A stretch of 64,000 nucleotides of DNA from Balanoglossus misakiensis (Eukaryota; Hemichordata), in assembly GCA_040954595.2 (NCBI GenBank), contig CM082576.2, positions 9,858,001-9,922,000 of the forward strand. Direction: 5' to 3'. Shown piece after piece: positions 30,834 through 43,499 of the stretch (positions within the stretch are counted from its first letter, which is position 1; each line of letters opens with the position of its first letter). Under the pieces are notes generated by a model that was given only the letters and a program-made list of their open reading frames with translations, searched no databases and was not told the DNA's origin. The position numbers and the translations under genes were made by a program.

Positions 30834-33044
30834 AATGCTGGAGTCGCCAAAGCGCCTGTGTAGCTTAGACGATTATGCCTTTAGCGTAAATAAGAATAAC
30901 GGGAGGGTATAAAAATTCGGGATAGAACAATGCAAAAAAAAATTAGTAAGGTTAAATTAAAAGACCTCAAATGTCACATTTAAGAGACTGCAGACACCAA
31001 CTCCATCATGTGATAATTGTGTCTCAATACAAAAAAAACATACATAGTTGTAGCCCAGAACGAAGTCGGTCTTTTTCGCACCAGTACATTTCTTGTCATT
31101 GTATAAAAAGTATCCTTTTCTATGAAATAGTTATGTCATTTTGTGCTTTATCTAAGATATGAATTTCATGTTTGTCGAAGTGACAAGGTTTTTTTGCCAA
31201 GTGGAAAAACTGGACGTTTATTAATGTAACGCAGAAGAATTGATACTTAGTCTGAGATATTGAGTGTACTGTTGTCCTGTGTACAATATTCACATTTTAT
31301 GCCGATGTTTTGTTACTTGTAGTGAGCAAAGAATAAAGAAGTTGCAACTCGATTAAAAGGAGAAAAATACAGATTGGATAGCAGGGTGTAAAACCACTAA
31401 GTACGAGAATTGTTGCCTTCGACCAGAATTTAAGAAAAAAAGGTTTCTAGTGTTTGGATTTACAGTTAAATTTTTGTGGCAATACTCACCGACTATGTGT
31501 TTGATAAATCTACGATATTTAAACTGGCATTAACTTTCTAAATGTTGTCTTCAGTTGATGGACACTGCATAGGAAATGTACAGTTTGCTGTGGTAGCTGT
31601 AGTAACCGACCCTTACCTGGTTTGTTGATGATGATGAGAATCATAAGTACTTTGTGCCTGCATAATATATATACATATAACTATCTCGCTGTTTTCTCTC
31701 ACTTCCGTCGATGCAAAAAAAAAGAAGTAGAAATCGCTTTGGTATAATCTCAGTTTTTAAGATGAACATTGATGTGTGAACTGTGTAATGTGCTTTTTGC
31801 TAAATATTTAGACTGCCACTGGATTGTATCACGCCACTGTCTTTGTGCCATATCTATTCTGTTAGTTCTGTTGAGAACTAACGATGCCCCCCCCCCCTCC
31901 TTCCTTGGACTTTAATTATTATTAGATACACCCCCGGGATATCACGTTGCTTTACTTTAGCCTCTCCTGATGTCAGTACTTTTTGTTTTGAATGTCATGA
32001 TGACATTTTGTCCGGTCAATACTAAGTTTGTTCATATCAATTTTTTGTGTGTTTAAAAAAGACGTTTTGTAGATATATGGATTTACATTTAAGACTTTAT
32101 TGAAAACAGAGTATTAGAAATCCCCCTCCCCTATTTTTTTTTTTCCTGTTTATTTCCTGTTTTGTTGGAATTTCGCACTTTCAGCGGACGTTTTACTTAA
32201 GATCTATTTTGTTGATCTGGTCTCCAAGGGATGAGTTTAAATATTTTTATCATTCATCGGAATCGGATAACTGATTCTAGCTGTCCATTGGAAAAAAATT
32301 ACTGACTCGGTATCATTGTTAATGTAATCAATCAATTGATCATCCTTGTTAATTAATCATTAAATATGTAGAAAACCAGAGCTGGGTGAAACTGTGTCTT
32401 TATTTCAAGGTCTGCCAATGCCTGTTGTACAGTATGTGTGTGCGAGTGTTTGAAAATCTATATAGTTCAAGGCAGAGTTACTGAAATACGTCACATGGGC
32501 CACTTCTCTGATTGTCAGAGGAAAATAAACAAGGCTAATCTTGCAGCACTTGCATTGAAGTACGGCGATAAAATCGAGTACAGGAGATGCAAATGATTGG
32601 GCTTTGAAATGGATGCCTTTGATAAGTATGGATCAACAATCCCGGAGTACAAAAACTGAAAGGAATATGATTTTTGTGATAAAAAATCACAGCTGAAGAT
32701 AGTGAAAAGGTCAGGGTCTTTCCATGATGTATCGAAAAGTGTCACAAAATTGTGGCTGGACCTGATTACTTGAAAAGAATCACACAGACATTCTTCTCCA
32801 TAGGCCGAGTGTTTTACACGCGAAAAGGCCTGGTCATATGGTTGTTTAGATTACCACAATATGGACCTCACTGAGTAATTGAACATATTGGGGTCATCCT
32901 GACGTAATATTTTTTTGGTTTGTGATGTTGCAAAGAGTTTTCTTCGTCATGGTCTCTGTGCGTTCCAAATCATTCAATACGGAAAGAAGGGTGCGCCTTC
33001 CACGGTAATGTTATTATTTTTTCTGACTTTCGTTTTTATCAGTG
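30834..33044 (+). other. reticulon 3' UTR and spacer to the ASPG promoter
   Basis: AATAAA at about 31332 would give a 3' UTR of roughly 500 nt, and a second AATAAA lies near 32524. The rest contains no recognisable exon. A TGACGTAA CRE-like site lies at 32900-32907. Confidence 0.5.
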
Positions 33045-33121
33045 AGGTCACGTGACCTTTGTAAAGACGGCTGATTGTCGAGGGCGCGCCGCAACAACAA
33101 CACTAGGTCACACCAAGGTCA
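33045..33121. promoter_or_regulatory. ASPG upstream element: AGGTCACGTGACCT palindrome plus DR5 nuclear-receptor motif
   Basis: About 250-330 bp before the ASPG start codon, 33045-33058 is a perfect 14-bp palindrome AGGTCACGTGACCT. It contains the TFEB/CLEAR-type 10-mer GTCACGTGAC and an IR2 arrangement of AGGTCA half-sites. At 33105-33121 two perfect AGGTCA half-sites are spaced by 5 bp (DR5), the classical retinoic-acid-receptor/RXR arrangement. Sites are seen directly; binding is inferred. Confidence 0.5.
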
Positions 33122-33371
33122 CATGGGGGCACCGACCATGACCAGTGACTGACTTGTGCTCGTACTACATGTACTTTGTAATTATCTCCATGGTTATAAA
33201 CGAAACGCCGGTGGATTTCGTGTAACGGGCTCGGAGACGTACGGTTATAAGATGAGTATCGTGTGTTTTGGGAACTGACCATGTAAAATTGGAACCGAGA
33301 AAACAGTTCACGGCCGTGAGTTTACACTATAGCAGTGACCTACATTGAATCGTGACATTGCACGGGAAGAA

Positions 33372-36300
33372 ATGGCTGGAGAAAATGACCCAGATTCCGA
33401 AAGTAAATTCGCCGAGTTTCGACGCAAGTTTTCTGTCGAACCACTGGCAATCGAGGAGCAAGTTGGAGAGAGACTTCGGGCGCTGGAGTCGCAGGAAGCG
33501 CTTGAGACTCAGGAATCTCGAGTTTTGGTTTTGTACACAGGCGGGACGATCGGAATGAAATGTCGCAATGGAGGTAAAAGTGTAAATTCACACACACACA
33601 CACGAAACAGATGTAGAGATTCGCCCGGTCTTTTTCACCACTTGTGGTCTTTAGGGGCAGCATCAGAAGTTCAATGTCAGATTTTCACTTCGATGGCCGC
33701 ATGAAAAAGTGTGACACCATATTATGGACTTACTGAAGGTGATTGGTCATTGCCGGGGGGGGGGGGGGTCAATGTCAGGCTAGCTTTCCTGTTGAAATGG
33801 GTTCAACCTAGGTCACTCCACACAGTGACTGTGGTTCAACTCTTAAAAAGTGACATCCACTCTCAAAGTTAAATTTTGAATGGTACAACTATAAAGTATT
33901 AGTCCAATACTCAACTTTTAGCTGTGGTAACGCAGAGCCTGCACTGTTGGGGAGGGGGCTGAATAGTGGGGGTAATTTAAAGCCCCCACCCCACCCAACG
34001 GTACAGCTGCATTACCACATCTACTCAACTTAATGGATATGTATGGTTTGTGGGGGTTTCCACGCTGTCCCTTTGTAATCTGCCTTTGAACAATTTACAA
34101 AGATTGTGCAGGTAACACATAGTTCCACCCAAATGTGATGATTTTAAATCAGGATGAACTGATGGGTATGATATTGGCAAACATCTAGTATTTATGGTCT
34201 TTTAACAAAGGTAGCCTGCTAGACTGAAGTGTTGAACAAACAAGATTTAATAACAATTAAAGTTGTAAACATGATACTAGGAGATGTATTGATAACCCGC
34301 TTCTGTGAACTTACTGCCTCTGACAATCTCTTGGACCTTGTACTTAGAGACCAGGAGATTATTGCAAATGGCTTGTTTTACGAGAGCATTACAAGTATTT
34401 ACTGATAATATCGTTTGGTTACCAAAGCATGTTGAATCATTTATATCAGATGCCTGCCCACACCTACATCAGGTGTATAAGCATGCCACAGTAACATGGT
34501 AATACGGGTACTTCAGTAACCTTTAGGAGGTCTATGCATAAATTATCTGGGCCAAAATAGAACAAACAAAAAATTTGTTTTCCGGTACAAGAGGCTTCCC
34601 AAAAATAGGACAAGGCAGCGTGAGGTACATTGCTTTTTTATTTGCTTCAACTAGAACAAATATGAAAAGTGGTAAAATCACACTTTTGAATAATTTGTAA
34701 AATAAATACAAGCACTAAACTTGTATTCAGCAGTTTGTACCTAAGTCGGGTATCACCATACCAGAAATGCACACATGTTTTTTATTCGTTTTTGAAATTC
34801 CGTCTTTGTGTCTTCAACTGGATGAAAAGACTAAGAGGCTTTTTATCGTGATTCTTCATTCTGTAGTCTATGTACCAGTGTATCAATACCTGAGTGAAAT
34901 GGTGAGGAAGATGCCCCAGTTACATGATAAGGAGTACGAGATCAAGCTTGGAGATGATATCCAGAATAAACCATTCGTCTTGCCGTAAGTCGTGTTTGTT
35001 TGAATAAACAGGGTCTCCGAAGTGTGAGCAGCTGAGAAAAAAAGGGAACTGGAAAACGAACAGTAAATATCGCTATTAGAGGGAGATAAAATAAAGCTTA
35101 CCAAAAAAATAATGCCAATTTAATAGCCTGCATTATACTGCATATCTCTCAGTAAGATCATTGCACGTATCTGTAGTTAAGCTTTCATTAAATTTGCTTG
35201 ATAGTTTTACATTTACATCAATTCCGTAACAAATAAAATCATTCCTCAACCAATACATGTATCTTGAGGTGCCAGTGACTTTGACTTCTTGGGTATTAGG
35301 GCCGTGTGGTTTTGGGGATGGTTGAAGTGCAAGGAGACGGCAAAGAATGACTTGATTGCAGGATGAATTAACTGTGAACTGGCAGTCAATTATCTTGGAA
35401 CCCTTTGAGTTTTAGATATTTCCTGTTCTTTCTGCAGCCTGTCTCCTCAGAATCGACGTGTGATCTACCGCATCCACGAGTACGAAGTTCTGATCGATTC
35501 AAGCAATATGCATGTGACTGACTGGATCGCAATTGCCCAAGACGTACAGAAAAACTACGAGTCCTTTGACGGCTTCGTTGTGCTCCTTGGTACGGACACC
35601 ATGGCATATGCGGCATCGGCCCTTTCATTCATCTTTGAAAACCTCGGCAAACCGGTCATTTTGACGGGATCACAGGTGCGTATGTAAATTAATTCACCAG
35701 TAGTTCGGTACAAAATAACTTAACCCACATTTACCGTTATCAAATTGTGATTGTTGATTAAGTTCATCTGTACTTCAACCATGCTTCGGTCCTTTAATGA
35801 GACACGTACCTATTAAAATCTCAATTCTTTAGGTACCACTGTTTGAGCTTCGTAATGATGGACGGGACAATTTGCTTGGTGCCATTTACCTAGCTGGTCA
35901 CATGGTCATACCAGAGGTAAGATTCTTTTAGGAATTGTTTGTAGTTTTGGCCACAGCATAGAATTCACAGTGTTGTCAATGGGTTTGTACTGATTGAAGT
36001 ATCCTGGTCACCCTTCTAAATGAGAGGGCGTACAGGGTCACCAGGCACCCTCTGTGGCCGTTCGTGAATGCGATCAATCCATACATGGATGGACGCTGAA
36101 TGTCCGACCAATTTTACAATGAACAAGATGTACCATTCCTTTATCGACTAAAATGTCTTTATTCCATCATCTTTTCTCAAGGTGACACTGTTCTTCAACA
36201 ACAAACTTTTCCGGGGAAATCGTTCCACTAAAGTCGCATCTCACAGTTTTGATGCCTTCGACTCGCCTAATTTGCCTCCACTGGTTACGTTGAATGTCAA

Positions 36301-39300
36301 TGTTGAAGGTGAGTGATGCAAAGTTCTTGTATGCACCCTCATGTTTCATTCCCAGCATCATTGCCATTTATTATAGACAGTCAAGTTAAAGTCAACACAT
36401 TGCGTATTCCCTGTACGGCATGTGCTGGCAAGACAAGTCTGTTGAAACAGACAAAAGTCTGAAGTGAGAGTTAACAGCTGCAGTCATTGTAGACATGAAA
36501 TGTACTGAGGGATTTCTTGTTTTTCTGTAAACAGTATCCTGGGACAGCATCTTCAGAAGTAACACCACTGAGAAGTTCACCGTTCACAGTAATATGAATA
36601 CCAATATCGGTGTGCTGCGTCTCTTTCCCGGCATTACAACTAACACGGTTAGTCTGTCAATCAATGTCTGATGACACGCCCACTTGTATGATTTACTAGT
36701 ATAGCCAATCAGAGTGGAGGAACTCCTGCCAACATCTTTTGAGGATTATGTTGGCTGATGTTATGTTACAAACCTGGTCATGTGTGACATTTTTCATTCA
36801 TTTTTATCATATAATGGCTGGGAAACATGATTTTGCACACTGTATCACATTATAGGTAAAAGATCATATAATGGTTGGGAAACATGGTTTTTACATACTG
36901 TATCACATTATAGGTGAAAGATTTCATCTGTCCACCGTCAAATCAGGATGCCAAATCACTCTGGGTAAATGACACTGTGTCTGCCGTGACTCATGATCAG
37001 GTAGACATAGTCAGTTCTTCTTGCTGTTAACAAGCTAGCAGGCTTGCATGTGCATGGCTAGTAGGTTAATGGTGCAAGAGGGCGTGCAAGTTCCCCTATT
37101 TCTCAGCACCTTTATTACCTACTGATTTGTCCTTTGGGTGTGGTCAACTGAATTAATCCCTTTTTGTAGATTTGGTATTGTAGGTCCTGTGGTCAAGATA
37201 TCTATTTTCTATTATGTGTAGGCTTCATATCAATACATGTATATCTATTTTCTATTAAGTGTGGGCTTCATATCAATACATGTATATCTATTTTCTACTG
37301 TGGGCTTCATATCAATACATGTATATCTATTTTCTATTAAGTGTGAGCTTCATAAAATATATATAAAAGCAAGTCGCTATCTAGATGAACTAATCCTCAC
37401 TGACATTCGCCTTGACTGGACACGATGAATCTCTTGCTAGATTAAATGGCAGTTATCGACTATGCTGGCACTGGGCTAACCCTAGCTGTAAGCTTCAGTG
37501 TCTTTGCCCAGTTTTAGCTCAATGAAAAGAACTTTCTATATTTATAGTGACTCTGTCAGCCAGTACAGTCACCCACTGGCACTCTGTCAATGCCTGTTTC
37601 CGGTGCTGACTCTCGAAATCTATCTTGATTTGATTGTACTGTAACCAGGTGAAGTCCTTTCTGCAGCCACCAATGGGAGGCATCGTACTGCAGACCTACG
37701 GTGCCGGCAATGCCCCCGACAACAGACAGGATTTACTGGATGTATTCAAGGAGGCCTCTGATAGGGGAGTTCTTATCATCAATTGCACACAGTGTGCAAC
37801 GGGGACGGTGGTCTGCTCATATGCCACGGGAAAGGTAGGAGTTTTTGGTTAGCTTTTAGTAGATACACCAACCACCAGTGGTTGTGATTGATTAAAAGAG
37901 GCTCTTCCCAGCGATTGGTCACAGATGTCTTCTGTGAATCAAAACCAACCTATCAGAATGGTGATTTCAAAATTGTCATATATATTATTCAAATGAGGTT
38001 TAACAGGGACATTTGTCTGGCCCAGTTTTGTCACACATTTTTTTAAGGATTACTGTTGGAATTTTGAAACTGATGTACTTTTAAACTCACAGGCACTTTT
38101 GGATGCCGGAATAATCCCTGGATCTGACATGACTACGGAGGCAGCTTTGACGAAACTGAGTTACGTGCTGGGGAAGGACGACCTCTCGCAGGAGGAGAAG
38201 CGCAAAATGATGTCCACGAACCTGAGGGGAGAGATGGTTGTAACCGAGGGCGACCACAGCAAGCTGGCACTGAGTGACAGCGAGTTTATCAGAGCAGTGG
38301 TTGACACTCTACGGGTGACCTCCAGTCAGGTAGGTAGACCTTTTTTCCGAACTCCACGAGACCCCGTGAGATCTCGCGTGGCTTGGCTGTATATATGGGA
38401 GGACAGTCTCATGAGACACAATGACAAACATCACATGGCCCATAGTGGTCAACTGCAGGCAAAAATGTCACAAATTTTGTTGAACTCGATGTGCAGCTAT
38501 TCTAGTTTCATACAACGCTTGACTTGTATTTCTTGGCTATAGTGACCCATTGCTATCATGGTAATTAACCAAGTGTCGTGAGATCTCGCATCAAGCGGAA
38601 ATTCATCTACTGCCCCCACTTGGTAGAGGGGACAAACTTCTTGAATTCTGCAACAAACCTTTGCATGGGATCTGCAGTCTTGAAATACCGATAAGTAGAG
38701 TAAAAATAAGAGCTATACCAGAAATGGTGGGAAAATATAAAAACTGGTTAGAATGAATGGGTGTACTCGGTGCTTTCTTCATGGGTGCCTTTTTCGTGCC
38801 AATTCTTTCAGGAAGTCCAGGCTGTTGGTAATTCTCTCTTTCCGTCACTGCTGTGTGCAGCAGCCAAAGTGGGCGATATCAAGCTAATGAAAGAGTTGCA
38901 TCAACAGGTCTGTATGTTAATTGCACTGAAGAAGATTTCCACTTCATCTCTCTTCCTCAGTGCAGGCTTCTGTAACAATTTGACATGAACAACACTGGCT
39001 GTCACAGTGTCTCTGTTAATGGATACATTCTTCGTATACACATGAACATAAGGAATTGTGTATACATGTACATGATGTTAAGAAATTTGTTGAACACATA
39101 TTCTTTATGTTTTGAAAGAATCCATCTCATTTGTCCATGCTTGTATTTCAAGTCCATGCTTGTATTTCAAATACTGGGCAAGTGATAATCTGGTTCTTTA
39201 TTCAGAAACCTTTGCATGGGGCATCCGAAATCTGTTTTCTTAAAGACTGGCTGAAATTTTCCATCGTAATGAAAATATATTGTACTTGACACGCTGATAA

Positions 39301-41139
39301 GTATTCTTCTGACAGACGACTATTTTACAAAAAACAAATCTGATGTTTTTCAGGGTGGGGAATTGAGCATGGCAGACTTTGATGGAAGAACACCCCTGCA
39401 CGTGGCATCCTGTGAAGGGAATTACGAAGCTGTTCAGTTCCTCTTGGAAAATGGTGCTTCAATCTACGCTCGGGACAGGTTCGGACATTCGCCGGTCATG
39501 GATGCCATCAGGTTCAAGTAAGTTTGGTCATCGCTGTCGTGAATATATATTTTGTCAAAATATTCAGGTGTTGAAGGGTACATGCGTCACCTCACGTAAT
39601 AGTTTGAACTTTTGAGCCGTTGACCATACAGGTATGCAGACGTCTTATCAGGCATTTACAATTTAATATACTGCATGCCAGAGTTGACATGTACATTCAG
39701 TTATGTGAAATGTCGGTGTTCTGTCCAGTACGGTCACATATAAACCTGAATATGGTACCATCAGTATTTTAATTACATGTATTTTTTTAATTTGACACAT
39801 TATTTGGCTAAACTGGGACAGTACTGTTACTTGTGTACGTGTGGTTTGGCACATCAGCTTTTTACGTTATAGCGCCACCAATAGGTTGAATACAGTGGGG
39901 ACTGCATGTGGCTGGTTGGGGTAGTCCTACTCTGACATGTACCTGCAGTATGCGGGATTATGTCAGTATTTGCAGTCTTAAGGCCTACTGCTAGTGTTGG
40001 ATGAGTCATGCCACACTCATTCACCCAAAGTGCTGAAATATGTAGTTTGATTTTGTCTATTGAACTTGCTTACAAGTTTAAGGAATTTTGAAAAGGAAGA
40101 AAATGTAGTTGAGAATTCTGTATATTTAAAATTATCAGAATTGTACCGGTACAATGTTCAAAATATGTTCACACAAGATTCTTCCACCTGTTTTTAACAA
40201 CATGATTCATTTCTGCCTGTCTTGTGTTTCAGGAATTTTGACATCATAAAGTTGCTGCGACAGACAGGTGCCCACATAGAACGCATGACCTTGCATCAAG
40301 TTGGCATGAGGCTTTGCGAGTAAGTGTGAATATTTGCATCTTGTTGCTCGTGATGTTGTCTGTCATTGACAGGAGATGATTGTCAGCATACACGTACATA
40401 TACGCTAGATATAATTCTACAGTAATAGACTGTGGTCATCGGGCGAGAAATTTTTGGTCGTGCGCCATCACTGGTCAATAGTTGTGAGGGATGAGTTTCG
40501 ATGTCATCCTGCTGAGGGCACTCACATACTACTCTACAGTAAATTCTGAGTCATTCTAATTGCAACTTATAAATGACTCCGATTTTCAGCGCTGCCTCCC
40601 TGGATGATGTGGACGCTTTGAAAGCATGGCATCTGGTCGGTGCCGACCTGAACTGTCCGGACTACAACGAGAGAACTGCTCTTCATCTGGTGAGTGTTAC
40701 CACCATCATGTCCTCCATCTCTCATATACATTGTAGAATAGGGGGATCTTTGTTGGCCTATTAAAATGGAGTGTTAAGCAGGGGTACCTTCTGTCATAAC
40801 AGTTCATGGTGATTTTTTAGTCTTTAGAAAATATTTGTTTTCTGAAACTTCAATGCTCATGCCATGTCGTTGGATTCGACACAGTTATTCTAAATCAAGG
40901 AATAACACCAACAGGCCAGTTAGATATTTTCCACTGATGGTGTTTTTATGCTCACCAACTTTTTTTCTCTGCAGGCGGTGCTGAATCAGAGCGTGGAGGC
41001 AGTGAGGTTCCTGCTCGAGAATGGTGCTGACACTTGCATTGAAGACTCTCTGGGTTACACAGCTCGGTCCCTGGCGAGTCAGTGCAAGAATGAACACATC
41101 AAAGCTTTGGTCCTACAGGACCAGAAATTGCTAAAATAG
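33372..41139 (+). CDS. ASPG: type-I L-asparaginase with C-terminal ankyrin repeats
   Basis: Thirteen exons join in frame to 638 aa (human ASPG is about 573): 33372-33573, 34867-34984, 35438-35675, 35833-35916, 36182-36308, 36535-36647, 37649-37834, 38093-38329, 38812-38907, 39354-39517, 40233-40319, 40590-40689 and 40975-41139 (TAG). The N-terminal domain hydrolyses L-asparagine to aspartate and ammonia; mammalian relatives also show lysophospholipase activity. Catalytic residues are visible: T59 in YTGGTIG, T159-D160 in GTDTM and K231 in NRSTKV, with DSSNM near 127-131 and [11 protein letters not shown] in exon 8. Residues about 440-638 form roughly five ankyrin repeats ([16 protein letters not shown], two FLLENGA). 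The start ATG (GAAGAAATGG) has a good context. The first 50 residues are a charged extension. No signal peptide is seen, so the enzyme is probably cytosolic. Confidence 0.95.
34283..34399 (+). pseudogene. possible relic of a non-LTR retrotransposon endonuclease (tentative)
   Basis: Within ASPG intron 1, one frame reads [20 protein letters not shown], then ten or so residues before a stop. The DNLLDLVL core resembles the DNILDLVLT motif near the end of APE-type endonuclease domains of non-LTR elements. The match is short and isolated and could be chance. Confidence 0.2.
36808..36922. repeat. 57-bp direct duplication in an ASPG intron
   Basis: The segment beginning catataatgg and ending ataggtaaaagat at 36808 is repeated once, starting at 36865, with a few substitutions. 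It lies in the intron between exons 6 and 7. Confidence 0.75.
37199..37353. repeat. 43-bp minisatellite in an ASPG intron
   Basis: Two 43-bp units, one 39-bp unit and a partial fourth begin tatctattttcta and end caatacatgta. It lies in ASPG intron 6. The unit makes an open frame that is not a gene. Confidence 0.85.
38343..38589. mobile_element. MITE-like dispersed repeat, copy 2
   Basis: Diverged second copy of the element at 2315-2518, lying in ASPG intron 8 just after the exon ending at 38329. Shared blocks occur in the same order and orientation. Its terminal blocks read gtgagatctcgc, so the perfect palindrome of copy 1 is eroded. It is about 43 bp longer because of internal insertions. 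Confidence 0.6.
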
Positions 41140-42300
41140 CTTGTCTTCAACGCAGACAGTCAAGATGGTGATGCTTCAAGCATCACCTCGTGGTCTTATC
41201 TCAAAATGCAAACTTAATATTCCAGTACCATATACTGACATTTCTGCTGCAATAAATTTGGTAAACGATGTCAGCTTTATTTGGGGCATTAGTTTGAAAC
41301 ACTTAGGGAAGGATTCCCTAGAAGTGTGTTCCTGTGTGTGGTACATTATGGTGGTGCTGGTGACAGCCTCAGATTTGAATCCGTTGAAATGGATCCAATG
41401 AAATCATGGTATACAATATAGTAATAGTCTTGGTACAGTAAATGTAATTGATATGACAGTCTTGGATTGCGATTCACCAAGCCACTTCATGTACTTGCAT
41501 CAGTGTTAAATTTGTATGCCCAACATGGTGACATCAAACATTTACATGTACATCACAAATGCACAGACGGGTAAACTTTTTTTTACCACAAGAAGCAGAA
41601 AATGATTTCATGCTTAGTGATGCTTTTAATCATACAAATATTTAGCGATTTTGGGTTTTTTTCCAGTGACATTTTTCGTTGTAAAATATATGCTGCATTA
41701 TTGACACAAAATACTCATATTTATGAAAACTTGTTTTGGTGTTTGTGTGCTGTCGCTTTCAGGAATATAATAGTGTAATAATATATAGTGAACTTGTAGC
41801 ATATCTATTCTAACATATTTGTGTTTTTATTTGGGCATTGATCCTCTTAGTTTATACAACATCAGATTGATGTAGTCTATTTAAAGCTTAAAGAGGTGTC
41901 AAATGAAATGTGACTATTGGGCTGACACAAAATAATATACATATTTTGTTAATCATGTGCCTGACTACATGTATATGGAAGTTGTTGTTTTGACTATAAA
42001 TTAGGTGCAAGTGCTTGATGTACATTTCGCCTAAGTTCAATGCATTTGTTTACAGTGTAAACTAAAACGGTTTTGTATTTCATTTGTAGTCTAGTGATTT
42101 TTATCTGTTTTCTTGTACTTTATCCATTTAATCATGAAATCATGAAAGGAATACAGAGAGCTCTTGTTTTCATATACCTGGTTTGGTTTCCAGGGTTGGT
42201 TAAGATTTGACTTGACTGGCATTATATTTATTGTGTTTCAATAAAGCATAGACAGTAGACTTTTCTACTGTCTATGAATAAACATAGCATGATGAAATTG
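41140..42300 (+). other. ASPG 3' UTR
   Basis: AT-rich non-coding sequence from the stop codon to tandem AATAAA signals at 42240 and 42277. The open frame at 41141-41401 starts just after the ASPG stop and has no family resemblance. Confidence 0.6.
42240..42282 (+). terminator. ASPG poly(A) signals flanking a perfect 13-bp hairpin
   Basis: AATAAA at 42240-42245 is followed directly by catagacagtaga, a CTTT loop, and the exact reverse complement (42247-42276). A second AATAAA lies at 42277-42282. The placement fits the 3' end of the ASPG mRNA about 1.1 kb after the stop. The stem would bring the two signals together in RNA. Confidence 0.65.
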
Positions 42301-43390
42301 GTGTCTTTTGTTATTTGGGGGAGAACGCTTGTACATGTATTTGATTTCTGAGGGAGTGAATTGAGGATTTGGGGGGGGGGGTGTTAGCAGATGGTGCAGA
42401 GGAAATTTTTATCTGCAGTGCCTTGATGAAAAAAACATGGACTGGCAATCAAATAAAACAGTTTGCTGTAGTGTAACAGTTGCTGAAAAAAAATTGCTGA
42501 CATGCCCAAATTCTCCACCCACCCCCGAAATCAAATGGTTTTTCCCAACGTCTGGGAATTTCTTGTTCACAATGTCCGCAAACTGATCGTGTCACCGGCC
42601 CACTTGTACATATGCATGTACCGACATTAATCGGGGCTAGCTAAACAAGCAGATGAATACAAATTACAAGAAATGATAAAATGGCAGAAGCTGTTGATAG
42701 TCAGTGCCTGTCGGAAGACAAATACTGTCTTGTGACACACAGGAAGTTTACTGGAGATTTTTGTTGAAAAGCATAGCACATTCCACATGGTCCGTGGTAT
42801 GAGTCATTTTTTGCTGAGGAAAGTGAAATGAAATTAAGTGCAAAATTCGGGGGAAAAACTAAGTGTTTCGGAGTTGGTTTTTCACCCGAAAGCCTTGCTG
42901 GGAAGCCCTACAATTTCACCAGTACAATCACTGAAATTTTCGAAGTTAGTTTGGATGTAGCGGCCACTGGCTATACGCGTCGAAATAGTTTAATATGTAC
43001 TTTTTTACAGAAACGGTTTAACGACAACGTGACAAGTTCTAATTTGTAAAATTTACCAAGCATTTAATGTGGAGTATTTGAGTAAGTTTTATAGGGGGCG
43101 GTTCGAAGTGTAATACATGGTCTGGTCTTTCCACCTGGCAAAAAGGGTCAAAAATGCAGATATTTGTAAATGGTTTTATTCTGATTAGAATCTTAGAACG
43201 CATTCTTTGTGAACAGATATTTAGGTGACAATGACGTTCAGTTGAATTTCCCCTACTCAAACATTTCAAAGCGTATGGTAAACTCTTTCGGATGTGGAAT
43301 CGTTTGATGTTCAAAATGTCTGAAAAACTACGACAAAATAGTAATCCGAAATTCCAATAGTTATGTAACTGTGTCAGCGCTTTTGATGCT
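42301..43390. other. intergenic, nothing recognised
   Basis: A G-run lies near 42371. No exon with family resemblance or paired splice sites was found on either strand. Confidence 0.6.
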
Positions 43391-43416
43391 GGTCACGTGA
43401 CGTGACGTGAGACGTG
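43391..43416 (+). promoter_or_regulatory. CACGTG/TGACGTGA cluster, candidate promoter
   Basis: GTCACGTGAC at 43392-43401 is the same CLEAR-type 10-mer as in the ASPG upstream region. It is followed by overlapping TGACGTGA units and GACGTG. About 200 bp downstream is a short exon-like segment ending in a strong donor (43609), so this may drive the unit listed next. Confidence 0.4.
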
Positions 43417-43499
43417 CCAGAGGAAAATGTTCGCTGCTGATTGGTTGGAGCCACCTGGACCACCTCCACTTGGAAATTTCCGTCTAGCCTTCCGTGCAT

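Noticed and set aside
33345-33371. Upstream non-ATG start for ASPG at 33345
   Set aside because: That codon is TTG. The ATG at 33372 has a good animal context and leaves the asparaginase domain intact.
41141-41401. 86-codon frame after the ASPG stop as a second gene
   Set aside because: It lies in the ASPG 3' UTR, starts two bases after the stop codon and has no family resemblance.
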